The notes beneath the pieces are model-generated. The model worked only from the letters and a program-made list of their open reading frames with translations, ran no database searches and was not told the origin of the DNA. From CAWANF01 sp963783355 (lineage in GTDB: Bacteria; Bacteroidota; Rhodothermia; Balneolales; DATFMH01), in contig CAWANF010000005.1 in the NCBI GenBank assembly GCA_963783355.1, positions 62,001 to 126,000 on the forward strand: a stretch of 64,000 bases of DNA, in the 5' to 3' direction. How positions within the stretch are numbered: position 1 is the first letter of the stretch; the number at the start of each line of letters is the position of its first letter. A program made the position numbers and the translations under genes. Below, piece after piece: positions 53,921 to 62,970 of this stretch.

Positions 53921-54685
53921 GTGCGTAAATCGTACTTATACCTTTTTCTTTTATCCATTATTTTGGTGCAGGCATGTCAATCGACAAAACACATAAGTGA
54001 TGAATCGTCGGGAAGCATGTATCATAAAAGCAAAGAGAATCCTGAAACTGTATTACATTCCATTCCTGATTATACAAACCAGCTAAGAACAATAAGCGGG
54101 AAAGCTAAAGTGATAGTGAGCCAACCGGGAAATGTGGAACGGGGCACTATCTTTTTTAATTCCGATAGAAAACAAACCTTATTTACTTTTAAAAACGGCC
54201 TCGGAATTGAAGGCGGCCAGCTATACTTTGATCGTGATTCGGTTCTCGTCTATAACAGGATTGACAAATATGCACGAAAAATGTCTTTGCTCGGGTATAG
54301 TTACGTTTATTTGAATGGCATCGAACCCATCAATCCTCTTGATTTAATTTCACCTCCTCTTAATCAAAAAAAGGTTAAATCGTTATCCGAAAATGACTCA
54401 TTTTACAGAATAACTTTTCACGACGGAACCCGGGTGATAATTAACAAGAATACTCATTTGATAAAAAAAATCACCTATTCTGAAGGATTGGCCATAAATT
54501 ATACCACCATCATTTTTGACGGTTATGCTGAATTAAACAATTATGAGTTGCCGAGGAAAATACAGATTTTGAGTTCTGATAAGAAATCCAATATTTTCCT
54601 TTTGATTCAGTCACTTGAAGTGAATCCCAAAAATCTCACATTTTCCATCAAACTACCTGCACACATAAGTATCGAGCGCCAATGA
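53921..54685 (+). CDS. DUF4292 lipoprotein
   Basis: From the GTG at 53921 the product is about 254 residues with a good lipoprotein signal (RKSYLYLFLLSIILVQAC, lipobox VQAC); a TTG at 53909 is upstream but adds only four residues and spoils the charge pattern. The mature part resembles the LolA/LolB-like beta sheet (RTISGKAKVIVSQPG, EGGQLYFDRDSVLVYNR, LPRKIQILSSD). DUF4292 proteins are thought to act in lipoprotein or envelope transport. Its stop overlaps the EnvC-like ATG (ATGA, 54682-54685), so the pair is translationally coupled. Confidence 0.85.
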   Translation: MRKSYLYLFLLSIILVQACQSTKHISDESSGSMYHKSKENPETVLHSIPDYTNQLRTISGKAKVIVSQPGNVERGTIFFNSDRKQTLFTFKNGLGIEGGQLYFDRDSVLVYNRIDKYARKMSLLGYSYVYLNGIEPINPLDLISPPLNQKKVKSLSENDSFYRITFHDGTRVIINKNTHLIKKITYSEGLAINYTTIIFDGYAELNNYELPRKIQILSSDKKSNIFLLIQSLEVNPKNLTFSIKLPAHISIERQ

Positions 54686-56043
54686 TTCAAAGAGCTGAAA
54701 GAATATTCCGATACCTGTTACCGGCAATTATTGCTGTTTTGGGTTTATCGGCAACAGCTCTTGCCCAGAATTACGAGCAGATGCGCGTTGATATACAGCG
54801 TAAACAAGAACAGACAAGCGCGGAAATTCAGCGCCTGAAAAAGCAAATCTTATCGTACCAGGATCAAATTTCACAGACTGATCAAAAATTTACTACGCTG
54901 AACAAGGAATATGAAAATCTGAAAAAAGAGATAGCCCTGCGTAATGCTTTGATTAACAAGTTAAGTAAAGAACGCGGTGAAATTGAAAACGAAATTGATG
55001 TAACCCGTAAATCGTACCAGAAAAAACAGCACGATTTGAACAAACTGGTCTCTAATTATCAGAAAACACTGACCTATCTTTATGAACACGGGCGTATTTC
55101 CGAACTGGCGCTCATCCTGACTTCAAAATCATTTAACCAGATGATTGTCCGTTCCTATTATTTAAGAAAATTTGAAGAATACCGTTCAAAGCAGGAAAAA
55201 GATATCCGCTTGGCTCAAAATGAGTTAAAGGAAAAAGAAAACGAGTTAAGTGATGCCCGGGCTCGTAATAATAAAGTGCTTGAAGAAACAAAATCAGAAA
55301 AGAAAAAACTGAAATCGCGGGTTACACGCCAGGGACATGTCATCTCTGCGTTAAGAAGAGACCGAAGAAACCTGAGAAGCATGCTCAGTAATGTGCGTAA
55401 ACAAGTGAATGATTTGAATGAAACGCTATCGAAGCTGATTGCCGAGTCGGAACGTGTCCGGAAAAAAGAGGCGGAACGGCTTATGAGACTCGAGGCCGAA
55501 CGCCAGAAACGTCTGGCAGAAGCAGAAAAAATTACGGATGCTGCCAAACGGAAAGCCATGATTGCTAAGTACAGCAAACCCATTACCGAACCTGCTGAAA
55601 CGATGACTGACAACGAACTGAAAGTCATTGAAAAGGAATTCAGGGAAGATAAAGGCAAACTATCCTGGCCTGTGAATCATGGAGTTATAACCGATCATTT
55701 TGGCACGAAAGTCAACCCGCTATACGGAACAAAAATCACGAATTTGGGTATCGATATCGCCACATCACCGAAAGCGCCGGTTCATGCCGTGTTCGACGGT
55801 TATGTATTTGCCGTGCGGCCATTAACCGGATTTGGGAACCTGGTATTCGTCAATCATGGGCGTTATAAAACCGTATACGGTAATTTAAGCCAGGTGATGG
55901 TACACGAAGGTATGGTCGTTCACAATGGAGACATCATCGGTTTGTCCGGTGACAAAAATTCTGCCAAAGGCGATGCCGTGTTCTTCATGATCCGTGATGG
56001 CAATAAAAATGTAGATCCCGAGCAGTGGCTGCAAAAGAAATAG
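54682..56043 (+). CDS. EnvC-like murein hydrolase activator with degenerate LytM domain
   Basis: A 453-residue exported protein: signal peptide (1-28, ending ALAQ), a long coiled coil (about 30-310, Lys/Glu/Gln-rich with heptads) and a C-terminal LytM/M23 domain (about 330-450). The zinc ligands of active M23 enzymes are missing: HxxxD is NLGID, the second site YxHL is YGNL and the last HxH-type strand is VFFMI. This is the state of EnvC, which activates amidases rather than cutting peptidoglycan itself. It helps daughter-cell separation. FtsEX is not adjacent. Confidence 0.9.
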   Translation: MIQRAERIFRYLLPAIIAVLGLSATALAQNYEQMRVDIQRKQEQTSAEIQRLKKQILSYQDQISQTDQKFTTLNKEYENLKKEIALRNALINKLSKERGEIENEIDVTRKSYQKKQHDLNKLVSNYQKTLTYLYEHGRISELALILTSKSFNQMIVRSYYLRKFEEYRSKQEKDIRLAQNELKEKENELSDARARNNKVLEETKSEKKKLKSRVTRQGHVISALRRDRRNLRSMLSNVRKQVNDLNETLSKLIAESERVRKKEAERLMRLEAERQKRLAEAEKITDAAKRKAMIAKYSKPITEPAETMTDNELKVIEKEFREDKGKLSWPVNHGVITDHFGTKVNPLYGTKITNLGIDIATSPKAPVHAVFDGYVFAVRPLTGFGNLVFVNHGRYKTVYGNLSQVMVHEGMVVHNGDIIGLSGDKNSAKGDAVFFMIRDGNKNVDPEQWLQKK

Positions 56044-56082
56044 AATTGGGATTGATTAATAATACGTGCTAACCTTTCCTTG

Positions 56083-56131
56083 CTTGCCCTGGCTTCGTCA
56101 CAGTGAGCAGAATCAAACCATGAAGGGCAAG
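56083..56131. other. Inverted repeat in a GC-richer intergenic patch
   Basis: CTTGCCCT (56083-56090) and AGGGCAAG (56124-56131) are perfect 8-base arms around a 33-base loop that contains TCACAGTGA. The patch is visibly GC-richer than its flanks in the 214-base gap after the EnvC-like gene. It could be a structured RNA element or a site for a regulator; no T-run follows on either strand. Confidence 0.35.
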
Positions 56132-56257
56132 AGCATACCGATGAACTATCAAATCTAATTACAGAATTGAATAATGATCGACAATCAGCATAAGGTTTTT
56201 GATAAAATTATCCCTATTTTTGGAATCTACGTGCATTTATAATTTTTTCTAGTACTA

Positions 56258-56713
56258 ATGGAAAACTGGCCCAGAGTATTTGTTTACACAACATTAAGCT
56301 TGACTATCGGCGTCGCTATTTACCTATTCACGCATAATTTTTACCGATACGTCGAGACTCCCGGAATCGTCCGCTACATCACTCTTGGTGCTTATTTTGT
56401 GATTTATGCAAATATGTCGTTTGTGCTGTCACGCCGTTTTTCAAGCAAAACAATTAAAGGGGTTAAATATCCCTATGTGCTCGGAGTCCTGATTGTACTG
56501 CCAACCATTATATTCATCATTCTTCAACCCCAAAGTGGTGTGCATAAATCTCAGCCATTGTTATTTATCGTACTTCTTATTGCAAGCTTGGCGGGCTCTC
56601 ATTTGGGGATTAAAAATGGGATTGTTAAGAGAAACATGGTGCTGAGCAAGCTTGACGGAGATAAAATACCCGACAGCCTGAGACAATCGGATGAATCCAT
56701 CAGTAAGAACTGA
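56258..56713 (+). CDS. Small polytopic membrane protein, function unknown
   Basis: A 151-residue protein with four hydrophobic helices (about 8-27, 38-58, 70-90 and 100-115) and a polar C-terminal tail rich in Asp, Lys and Ser. I recognise no family motif. TATTTTTG at 56215-56222 matches the -7 consensus but no -33 element stands at the right distance. The gene stands alone between the EnvC-like and M23 genes on the same strand; a dispersed repeat follows 13 bases after its stop. A role in envelope biology is only contextual. Confidence 0.7.
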   Translation: MENWPRVFVYTTLSLTIGVAIYLFTHNFYRYVETPGIVRYITLGAYFVIYANMSFVLSRRFSSKTIKGVKYPYVLGVLIVLPTIIFIILQPQSGVHKSQPLLFIVLLIASLAGSHLGIKNGIVKRNMVLSKLDGDKIPDSLRQSDESISKN

Positions 56714-56726
56714 GACATCAGATACC

Positions 56727-56743
56727 AGACTTTAGATATTAGA
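56727..56743 (+). repeat. Dispersed post-stop repeat, copy 4
   Basis: AGACTTTAGATATTAGA is identical to copy 2 (44314-44330), followed by a partial extra unit TATTAGATA. It begins 13 bases after the stop of the membrane protein gene. Confidence 0.6.
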
Positions 56744-56792
56744 TATTAGATAACCGGGTATGTCGTTTTTTTTGTGGTGAGAAGATTAATAA

Positions 56793-56900
56793 TCAGGTGA
56801 GTGGTTTGCCGAACACCTGTTTAATGGCGTAATTAATATCGGGTTTAGCCGGACCTGGATTCCGTCTTAAGATTTCTTTAAAAAGATGCTTATCAACCAA
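56793..56900 (-). pseudogene. Short coding-like frame, possible gene remnant
   Basis: A minus-strand frame from TTG at 56898-56900 to TGA at 56793-56795 encodes 35 residues with protein-like composition (VDKHLFKEILRRNPGPAKP, then DINYAIKQVFGKPLT). It sits in an otherwise AT-rich 296-base gap, has no ATG and is preceded in frame by a TAA shortly upstream. It may be the C-terminal relic of a lost gene or chance. I recognise no family. Confidence 0.25.
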
Positions 56901-57009
56901 ACATTCAATACCTTAAGACTATGTTTTTACTTTAAATATACTTGTTATTTTTCGTTTTCCCGGTGAACACACAATAATTGTTTGAACAAAATTCCCGATA
57001 AATCTGTAT

Positions 57010-58380
57010 ATGCATAACAAAAAAATTCTGATACTTTCCCTCGTCATCATGACAGTCATTTCTGTAATTGGCATTATAACTATGGACCATGGTAAAGTCC
57101 GGATGCCTGAACAAAAACTAACATCAGCACCGGTACCTAAAGATACAACGATCAAACTCGTTGCCGACCGGGTTCCCAAACTTGATGCCTATGGTTTGGA
57201 AGATGACGGAATGCATATCGTTTCAGGTAAAATCAAAAGAAGACAAAACCTTGCTAACCTCCTTGACAAATATGATGTAAGTTCCAGGACAGTCTATGAA
57301 TTGGCAAGAAGTGCCCATGGAGTTTTTAATGTTCGCAGTATCCGGCCGGGACATGCGTTTCGCTTATACCTAAGTAACGACTCTGTACAAACGGCGAAGC
57401 ATCTTGTATACGAAGAAAATCCCATCGATTATGTCGTTTTTGATTTAACGAAGCCATACCACGTTTATGCAGGACATCGGAAAGTGACGGAGGTGACCAA
57501 TGAAGCTTCCGGCGTTATTGAATCCTCGCTGTATCTGACCTTATCACAAAATGATATCGATCCGGCCCTGGCAGAAAAACTCGCTGATGTTTTCGCCTGG
57601 CAAATTGACTTCTATCATTTACGGAAAGGGGATCAGTTCAAAATCATTTATACCCGCAAAATGATCGACGGAAATACTATTGGAATCGGGACTATCAAAG
57701 CGGCCTATTTTGACCAGGACAACCATCCTTACTATGCTTTCCGTTTCGAACAAAACAACAAATATGATTATTTTGATTTGAATGGTAATTCGCTTCGCAA
57801 AGCCTTTCTGAAAGCCCCGTTGAGATACACCTATATCAGTTCAAGATTTTCCTATCATCGTTATCACCCGGTTCTGCATCGTTACATGCCACACCTGGGT
57901 GTCGATTTCGCCGCTCCGCGCGGAACTCCGGTACACGCCGTGGGCGATGGAGTCATTGAGGTTTCAAGATACAGCCGTTACGACGGCAACTATATCAAAA
58001 TCCGGCATAACAGCGAATATCAGACAGAATATTTGCACTTAAATCATTTTGCAAAAGGCATACATCCGGGAGTTCATGTTACTCAGGGCCAGTTAATCGG
58101 TTACGTGGGCAGCACGGGTTTAGCTACCGGTCCGCATCTTGATTATCGTATCTGGAAAAATGGCAGGGAAGTGAATCCATTAAAGATTGATTTGCCATCT
58201 TCGAATCCAATCAAAGAGGAAAATCGCACAGATTACAACCAGCATATGGCCCTGCTTTTATCGGATCTCAATGCGATCACATTTCATCATGATTTGAAAA
58301 ACCATTTTGCTACGGAGATCGATACCGTTGAAACTCAACAAAAACCCATAACTTCTCAAACCGGAAAAACAGCTTTGTAG
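57010..58380 (+). CDS. M23 family peptidoglycan endopeptidase
   Basis: A 456-residue exported metallopeptidase. An N-terminal membrane anchor (about 5-24) is followed by an OapA/LysM-like region (about 70-165; NLANLLDKYDVSSRTVYELA, SIRPGHAFRLYL) and a second linker domain, then the M23 domain (about 280-395) with intact zinc and catalytic residues: HLGVDFA, YLHLNHF and GPHLDYRIW. In contrast to the EnvC-like protein this should be active and cut peptide cross-bridges. The build matches MepM-type enzymes. It is followed, convergently, by the RDD gene after 8 bases. Confidence 0.93.
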   Translation: MHNKKILILSLVIMTVISVIGIITMDHGKVRMPEQKLTSAPVPKDTTIKLVADRVPKLDAYGLEDDGMHIVSGKIKRRQNLANLLDKYDVSSRTVYELARSAHGVFNVRSIRPGHAFRLYLSNDSVQTAKHLVYEENPIDYVVFDLTKPYHVYAGHRKVTEVTNEASGVIESSLYLTLSQNDIDPALAEKLADVFAWQIDFYHLRKGDQFKIIYTRKMIDGNTIGIGTIKAAYFDQDNHPYYAFRFEQNNKYDYFDLNGNSLRKAFLKAPLRYTYISSRFSYHRYHPVLHRYMPHLGVDFAAPRGTPVHAVGDGVIEVSRYSRYDGNYIKIRHNSEYQTEYLHLNHFAKGIHPGVHVTQGQLIGYVGSTGLATGPHLDYRIWKNGREVNPLKIDLPSSNPIKEENRTDYNQHMALLLSDLNAITFHHDLKNHFATEIDTVETQQKPITSQTGKTAL

Positions 58381-58388
58381 GAAAAAAA

Positions 58389-59120
58389 TCACGGAATATT
58401 TGCCATCAGGGCGTTATAATCGCGAATAACGGTTTTTAAGAACTCAAGGGGATTTTGTTGCGGGCTTACCCCCATTTTTCCGGAAATGGCATCACTTGTT
58501 TTGCGCAACATCCTGGAGTAAGTCGCCCATTCATATCCTTTATTCATCTGATCCAATACCTCTTTGATGATTCGGATATCCGAGTCGTTGAGTCGACTGG
58601 CCTCCTTAAATATCGGTTTATAATCCGCGTTAAGATCGGTCAGGATCGTTTTATTGAGACTGCTTTTATTTTGAATTTTCACAACGGCTGTACCGGCAGC
58701 GATATCCCCCAGCCTCTGCCCTTTACCATTGATCAGAATGACCGCCAAAGCAAGGGAACCACTCAGCATATCCACTTCAATAAGACGTAAAATCCAGCGC
58801 AGAAAATAAGCCCCGATTGTCGGCTGGGAACCGTCTTTCTTAATTACTTTTATCAGCATAAACTTCTTGCCGAAACTCTGTCCGTTCATCGTGGTTTCAC
58901 AGATAAAATGGTAGAAAATCACAGGGACGGATATAACAGCGGCCGAAATAAGAAATCCTTTTTCTCCCGATAAAAACTGCATTGCGATATACATTCCGAA
59001 TCCAAAAATGGATAATTGTATCACAATATCAATAACGAGCGCGGCCATTCTGTCGACAATACCGGCAACTTTATAATCCACAACAACATTCTGGGCCGTA
59101 TCTACACGAATGTCTTCCAT
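58389..59120 (-). CDS. RDD family membrane protein
   Basis: A 243-residue protein with the RDD domain (about 15-145): VAGIVDRMAALVIDIVIQ carries the conserved Arg-Asp, and LRWILRLIEVDMLSGSLAL and GQRLGDIAAGTAVV complete it. About three to four helices are present; the C-terminal 100 residues are cytosolic and helical. RDD proteins are proposed to transport small solutes or ions, sometimes as Na+/H+ antiporters. In Bacteroidota this gene is commonly divergent from the SpoIIM/MoxR cluster, as here (68 bases between start codons). Confidence 0.88.
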   Translation of the reverse strand: MEDIRVDTAQNVVVDYKVAGIVDRMAALVIDIVIQLSIFGFGMYIAMQFLSGEKGFLISAAVISVPVIFYHFICETTMNGQSFGKKFMLIKVIKKDGSQPTIGAYFLRWILRLIEVDMLSGSLALAVILINGKGQRLGDIAAGTAVVKIQNKSSLNKTILTDLNADYKPIFKEASRLNDSDIRIIKEVLDQMNKGYEWATYSRMLRKTSDAISGKMGVSPQQNPLEFLKTVIRDYNALMANIP

Positions 59121-59188
59121 GACAGAGATGTTTTTTTTCAGTAAGTTTATGATTTCTAAGTCCGTAATATATAACCTAATCGTATAAA

Positions 59189-60160
59189 ATGAGGGAAATA
59201 GTTTTCCTTAAGCGCAATGCAGAAAAGTGGAAACAGTTTGAAGTCTTGCTGTCTTCTTCAGGGCAGGAAGATCCCGACGCATTGGCTGATTTATTTATTG
59301 AACTGACTGACGATTTATCCTATGCCCGGACCTATTATCCCGACAGTGAAACCACCCGTTATCTCAACGAATTAACACGGAAAGTTCACGAAACCATTTA
59401 TCGTAATAAGAAGGAAGACAAAAGCCGGTTCCGAACATTCTGGACCACGGAAATCCCACTGGTTATTCAGAAACATCACAAAGAACTGCTCATTTCTTTT
59501 TCATTCTTTATCGTAGCTATGCTTATTGGTTTATTATCCGCCGCCAACGACCCGACTTTTATCCGGATGATTATGGGCGACCGATACGTAGACATGACCT
59601 TGCAAAATATCAATAAAGGCGATCCTATGGCGGTTTATAAACAGATGGAAGCCCTGCCCATGTTCCTGGGAATCACCACGAATAATATCTTCGTTGCGTT
59701 TAAAGCTTTTGGCCTGGGAATATTTGTGTCGGTAGGAACTTTTTATATCCTGTTTACGAACGGATTAATGCTCGGGGCTTTTCAATTCCTTTTCTATCAG
59801 CATGGTGTTTTACTCCCCGCGATGCTAACCATATGGATACATGGCACACTGGAAATTTCATCCATCATCATCGCTGGTGGAGCTGGTATCACAATGGGAA
59901 ACAGTATTTTATTTCCGGGTACGTATTCGCGCATGGAAGCTTTTCAAAAAGGGGCTATCGACGGAATTAAAATGGTTGTTGGCCTGGTTCCTGTTTTCAT
60001 GACAGCGGGGTTCCTGGAGTCTTTTGTAACGCGTTATTCGAATATGCCTGTTTACCTGAGTTCCGCGATCATTATATTGTCAGCAACATTTATAATCTAT
60101 TACTTTATTATTTACCCTATTAAACTCAGAAAACGCTTACTTGATGAACGACAAGATTAA
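59189..60160 (+). CDS. Stage II sporulation protein M-like membrane protein
   Basis: A 323-residue SpoIIM-type protein (DUF95 family) with a soluble N-terminal part (1-95; FLKRNAEKWKQFEVLL, LTDDLSYARTYYPDS) and about five to six helices (from 105 on; FFIVAMLIGLLSAA, ITTNNIFVAFKAFGLGIF, WIHGTLEISSIIIAGGAG). The organism is not a spore former; in Bacteroidota such proteins belong to the MoxR/DUF58 module. It starts 68 bases after the RDD start, divergently, and its end overlaps the next gene by 17 bases. Confidence 0.88.
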   Translation: MREIVFLKRNAEKWKQFEVLLSSSGQEDPDALADLFIELTDDLSYARTYYPDSETTRYLNELTRKVHETIYRNKKEDKSRFRTFWTTEIPLVIQKHHKELLISFSFFIVAMLIGLLSAANDPTFIRMIMGDRYVDMTLQNINKGDPMAVYKQMEALPMFLGITTNNIFVAFKAFGLGIFVSVGTFYILFTNGLMLGAFQFLFYQHGVLLPAMLTIWIHGTLEISSIIIAGGAGITMGNSILFPGTYSRMEAFQKGAIDGIKMVVGLVPVFMTAGFLESFVTRYSNMPVYLSSAIIILSATFIIYYFIIYPIKLRKRLLDERQD

Positions 60161-60998
60161 TTTCCATGAGGCCCGGGAATTCGGGGATCTCATCAGCGCC
60201 ACATTTCAGTTTATCCGGCAAAACTTCAAACCGCTTGGAAAAGCATTGCTGTTTATTGCAGGCCCATTCGTTCTATTGACCGGATTATTTACTTCCACCG
60301 TGATAATCAAGCTCATGTCAAACGGTAATCCAACGCAAATTACATCTATCAGCGAATGGATAAACAGCATGGCTACCTATTCACTTCTAAATTACGTTTT
60401 TCTGTTCATCACCAACACCGTCATGGCAGGTGTCGTATATGAATATCTCATTTTTTATGAAAAATTTGGCCTTGATGGATTCACATTCAATGATTTGCTG
60501 GATGAATTAAAAGCCGATTCCCTGCATATCCTCGGAATATCCTTTTTTACAACCCTGCTCATCTTTGCCGGCATGTTCTTATTTTTCATTCCGGGTATTT
60601 ATCTCGCTATTATACTGAGCCCCGCGATTTTCGTTCTTTTATATGAACAAAAGAATGTTTTTGAATCTTTCGACCGCTGCCGCCATCTTATGTCCGGCTA
60701 TTGGTGGTTCACTTTCGGCTATCTCTTCATATTAGTAATCATACAAAGTGTTTTAGCCATCTTAATCGGCATTCCCCATAGTATATTAACCGACACTTTA
60801 ATGTTTAATTCATCAAGCGGGCACCTGAGTAATTCATCACAGATTATTTTAATGGCTTCTTCTATTCTGACATCAGTTACTAACTTTCTATATACGATTC
60901 CCATGATAGGAATTGCTTTTCATTATTTTAATCTTGTTGAACGGAAAGAAGGAACCGGGCTGATGAACAGGATTGATGAACTCAATAGCGGTTTATGA
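60144..60998 (+). CDS. Polytopic membrane protein of the MoxR cluster, function unknown
   Basis: A 284-residue protein from ATG 60144 (a TTG at 60141 precedes it). Six hydrophobic helices are visible, with the N-terminal NFHEAREFGDLISATFQFIRQNFKPL (as two shorter phrases) and a recurring FESFDRCRHLMSGYWWF phrase resembling the membrane domain of glycerophosphodiester phosphodiesterases. It overlaps the SpoIIM-like gene by 17 bases and the next gene by 4 (ATGA at 60995-60998). It is probably a scaffold or channel in the same complex. Confidence 0.8.
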   Translation: MNDKINFHEAREFGDLISATFQFIRQNFKPLGKALLFIAGPFVLLTGLFTSTVIIKLMSNGNPTQITSISEWINSMATYSLLNYVFLFITNTVMAGVVYEYLIFYEKFGLDGFTFNDLLDELKADSLHILGISFFTTLLIFAGMFLFFIPGIYLAIILSPAIFVLLYEQKNVFESFDRCRHLMSGYWWFTFGYLFILVIIQSVLAILIGIPHSILTDTLMFNSSSGHLSNSSQIILMASSILTSVTNFLYTIPMIGIAFHYFNLVERKEGTGLMNRIDELNSGL

Positions 60999-61747
60999 AA
61001 GTACGGCATTTTTCACAGAGCATTTTATTACTTCTTTTGACCGGATGGATCGTCTGTGGATATGCCTTTCCTTCAAAACTTATTGCCGAACCTTCACTTG
61101 CGCCCCAGGTAAAAGTTGATAAATCCACGAATATCGTTGTACGGAGTCCTTCAAAACAGACATTAAACGACTTCCGGAACAATAAAGAATTTAATTATCA
61201 TCAGAAGGAAATACCGGCTCCATCCATTTTCGGAATAATATTAGACTGGCTGTTCAAAATGTTCAGGAAGCTGTTCGGTAACCGGTATTCCAAATACTCA
61301 TCATTTCTCATTTATCTCACATTAGGCTTAGTCTTCATCTATCTTATCCTTAAAATTATTCAATCACGACCTGAAAACCTTTTCTATACGAATAAAAATC
61401 AACGGATTGATTCCTATAACGGAACTATTGAAGATCTACATACCATAGATTTTGACGCAGAAATTGGAAAAGCCGCCGGACGAAATGATTACCGGTCAGC
61501 TATCCGGTGGCATTATTTGAAAAGCCTCAATTATCTGAGCAACAAAGGTCTGATTATATGGAAGAGTGACAAAACAAATGACGATTATCTTCACGAATTA
61601 CGGGAACAATCATTTTTATCTTCTTTTCGTGAAATAACGAAGATGTTTGAATATAGCTGGTATGGCAACTTCCTTGTTTCTGAATCTTTTTACCTTAAAT
61701 CACGAAAACTATTTCTGGAATTCAATAAGCAGCTTGATGAAGGATAA
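60995..61747 (+). CDS. DUF4129 domain protein
   Basis: A 250-residue protein with a signal-like N terminus (about 10-25), a periplasmic segment, one membrane helix (about 105-122) and a cytosolic C-terminal DUF4129 domain (about 155-245; GRNDYRSAIRWHYLKSLNYL, then YEYSWYGNFLVSE-type end, seen as FEYSWYGNF). It is encoded in the usual place, before DUF4350 and MoxR. Overlaps at both ends (ATGA, TAATG) indicate strict co-translation. Confidence 0.85.
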   Translation: MKVRHFSQSILLLLLTGWIVCGYAFPSKLIAEPSLAPQVKVDKSTNIVVRSPSKQTLNDFRNNKEFNYHQKEIPAPSIFGIILDWLFKMFRKLFGNRYSKYSSFLIYLTLGLVFIYLILKIIQSRPENLFYTNKNQRIDSYNGTIEDLHTIDFDAEIGKAAGRNDYRSAIRWHYLKSLNYLSNKGLIIWKSDKTNDDYLHELREQSFLSSFREITKMFEYSWYGNFLVSESFYLKSRKLFLEFNKQLDEG

Positions 61748-62970
61748 TGACTAAACCAGAACGAAAATATTGGTTTATACTGATTTTGGGATTCCTGATG
61801 CTGCTTGCGTTGCACCTGTTACTTCCCAGGCCATTGAATTGGATGCCCAGTTTTTCAAAAAACGATAAGATTCCGTACGGTGATTATATTTTATTTCACG
61901 TTTTACCCGACATTTTCCCCGGCCAGCCGATCCAGACCAACAATCTTCCACTCTACGATGCCCTGAAGGACAGCAGTTACCGGCATACGAATTTTATCAT
62001 CGTCAACGATCAGTTCAACCCGGATAATTACGAAACGAGCCTGCTGTTGAATTACGTCAAAAAGGGGAACAACCTGTTTCTTTCTTCCGCAAGAATAGGC
62101 GGCCTCCTGGCGGATACACTCAATTTAAAATTTGAGCAAAGTAATCTTCTGAAAAAGATATATACCAATTTGAAAAAGGACTCTATGTCCGCCAAAATGC
62201 AGGTGCCAGGTATTTTTTTTACCAATCCAAAAATCAGTTCGGACAGCTTATTTCAATTTCCGGAAAAAATGGCCTTTTATTATAGCTCATTCGATTCTAA
62301 CCGAACGACCATTTTGGCTAAAAACACAAAAGACGAGGCTGTTTTCATCGACTGCAAATGGGGTAAAGGTCAAATTTTTCTGAGTGCCAGTCCTCTGGCA
62401 TTTACTAATTATAATCTTCTGGAGCCTCATAACGATCGGTATGTCTTCATCGCATTATCGTACCTGCCGATCCAAAGAACCATTTGGGATGAATATTACA
62501 AACCCGGCCGACGGGAGGCCGGAAGCCCCCTGCGTTACATATTAAGCCGCAAGGAATTAAGCTGGGCTTACTTCCTGACTCTTTTTACCATCCTGCTATT
62601 TGTATTGTTTCGGGGCAAAAGATACCAGAAAATTATTCCAAAATTTGAACCACCGGTCAATTCGTCCAGGGAATTTATAAAGACTATTTCGCGGCTATCA
62701 CTATATAAAAGAAATAATCTGAAAATAGCTCAAAAACGCATCAGCCTGCTGAATATTTACTTACGAAACCGTCTGAATATCAACCCGGATTATAAAAATC
62801 CGCAATTGGCCGAACAACTGGCAAGAGCCTCCGGATTTTCTACGAACCAGGCTCTCAGCATGGTCCGTGCACTTAACCGGATACAAAAACAACATACTCC
62901 GTTAAGTACCAATGAACTCATCAGTTTGAATAAAATCATAGATACTTTCTACAAAAACACCCAACGATAA
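61747..62970 (+). CDS. DUF4350 domain protein
   Basis: A 407-residue protein. A helix at about 8-25 is followed by the periplasmic DUF4350 domain (about 30-260), a glutamine-amidotransferase-like or ThuA-like fold with NNLPLYDALKDSS, LLNYVKKGNNLFLSS and KWGKGQIFLSASPLAFTNY, a second helix (about 275-290), and a helical cytosolic tail. It starts inside the previous stop (TAATG at 61745-61749) and ends inside the MoxR start in the same way. Confidence 0.85.
   Translation: MTKPERKYWFILILGFLMLLALHLLLPRPLNWMPSFSKNDKIPYGDYILFHVLPDIFPGQPIQTNNLPLYDALKDSSYRHTNFIIVNDQFNPDNYETSLLLNYVKKGNNLFLSSARIGGLLADTLNLKFEQSNLLKKIYTNLKKDSMSAKMQVPGIFFTNPKISSDSLFQFPEKMAFYYSSFDSNRTTILAKNTKDEAVFIDCKWGKGQIFLSASPLAFTNYNLLEPHNDRYVFIALSYLPIQRTIWDEYYKPGRREAGSPLRYILSRKELSWAYFLTLFTILLFVLFRGKRYQKIIPKFEPPVNSSREFIKTISRLSLYKRNNLKIAQKRISLLNIYLRNRLNINPDYKNPQLAEQLARASGFSTNQALSMVRALNRIQKQHTPLSTNELISLNKIIDTFYKNTQR

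Noticed and set aside
56215..56222. TATTTTTG as promoter of the 151-residue membrane protein
   Set aside because: The nearest TTTG is only 13 bases upstream; the spacing is too short.
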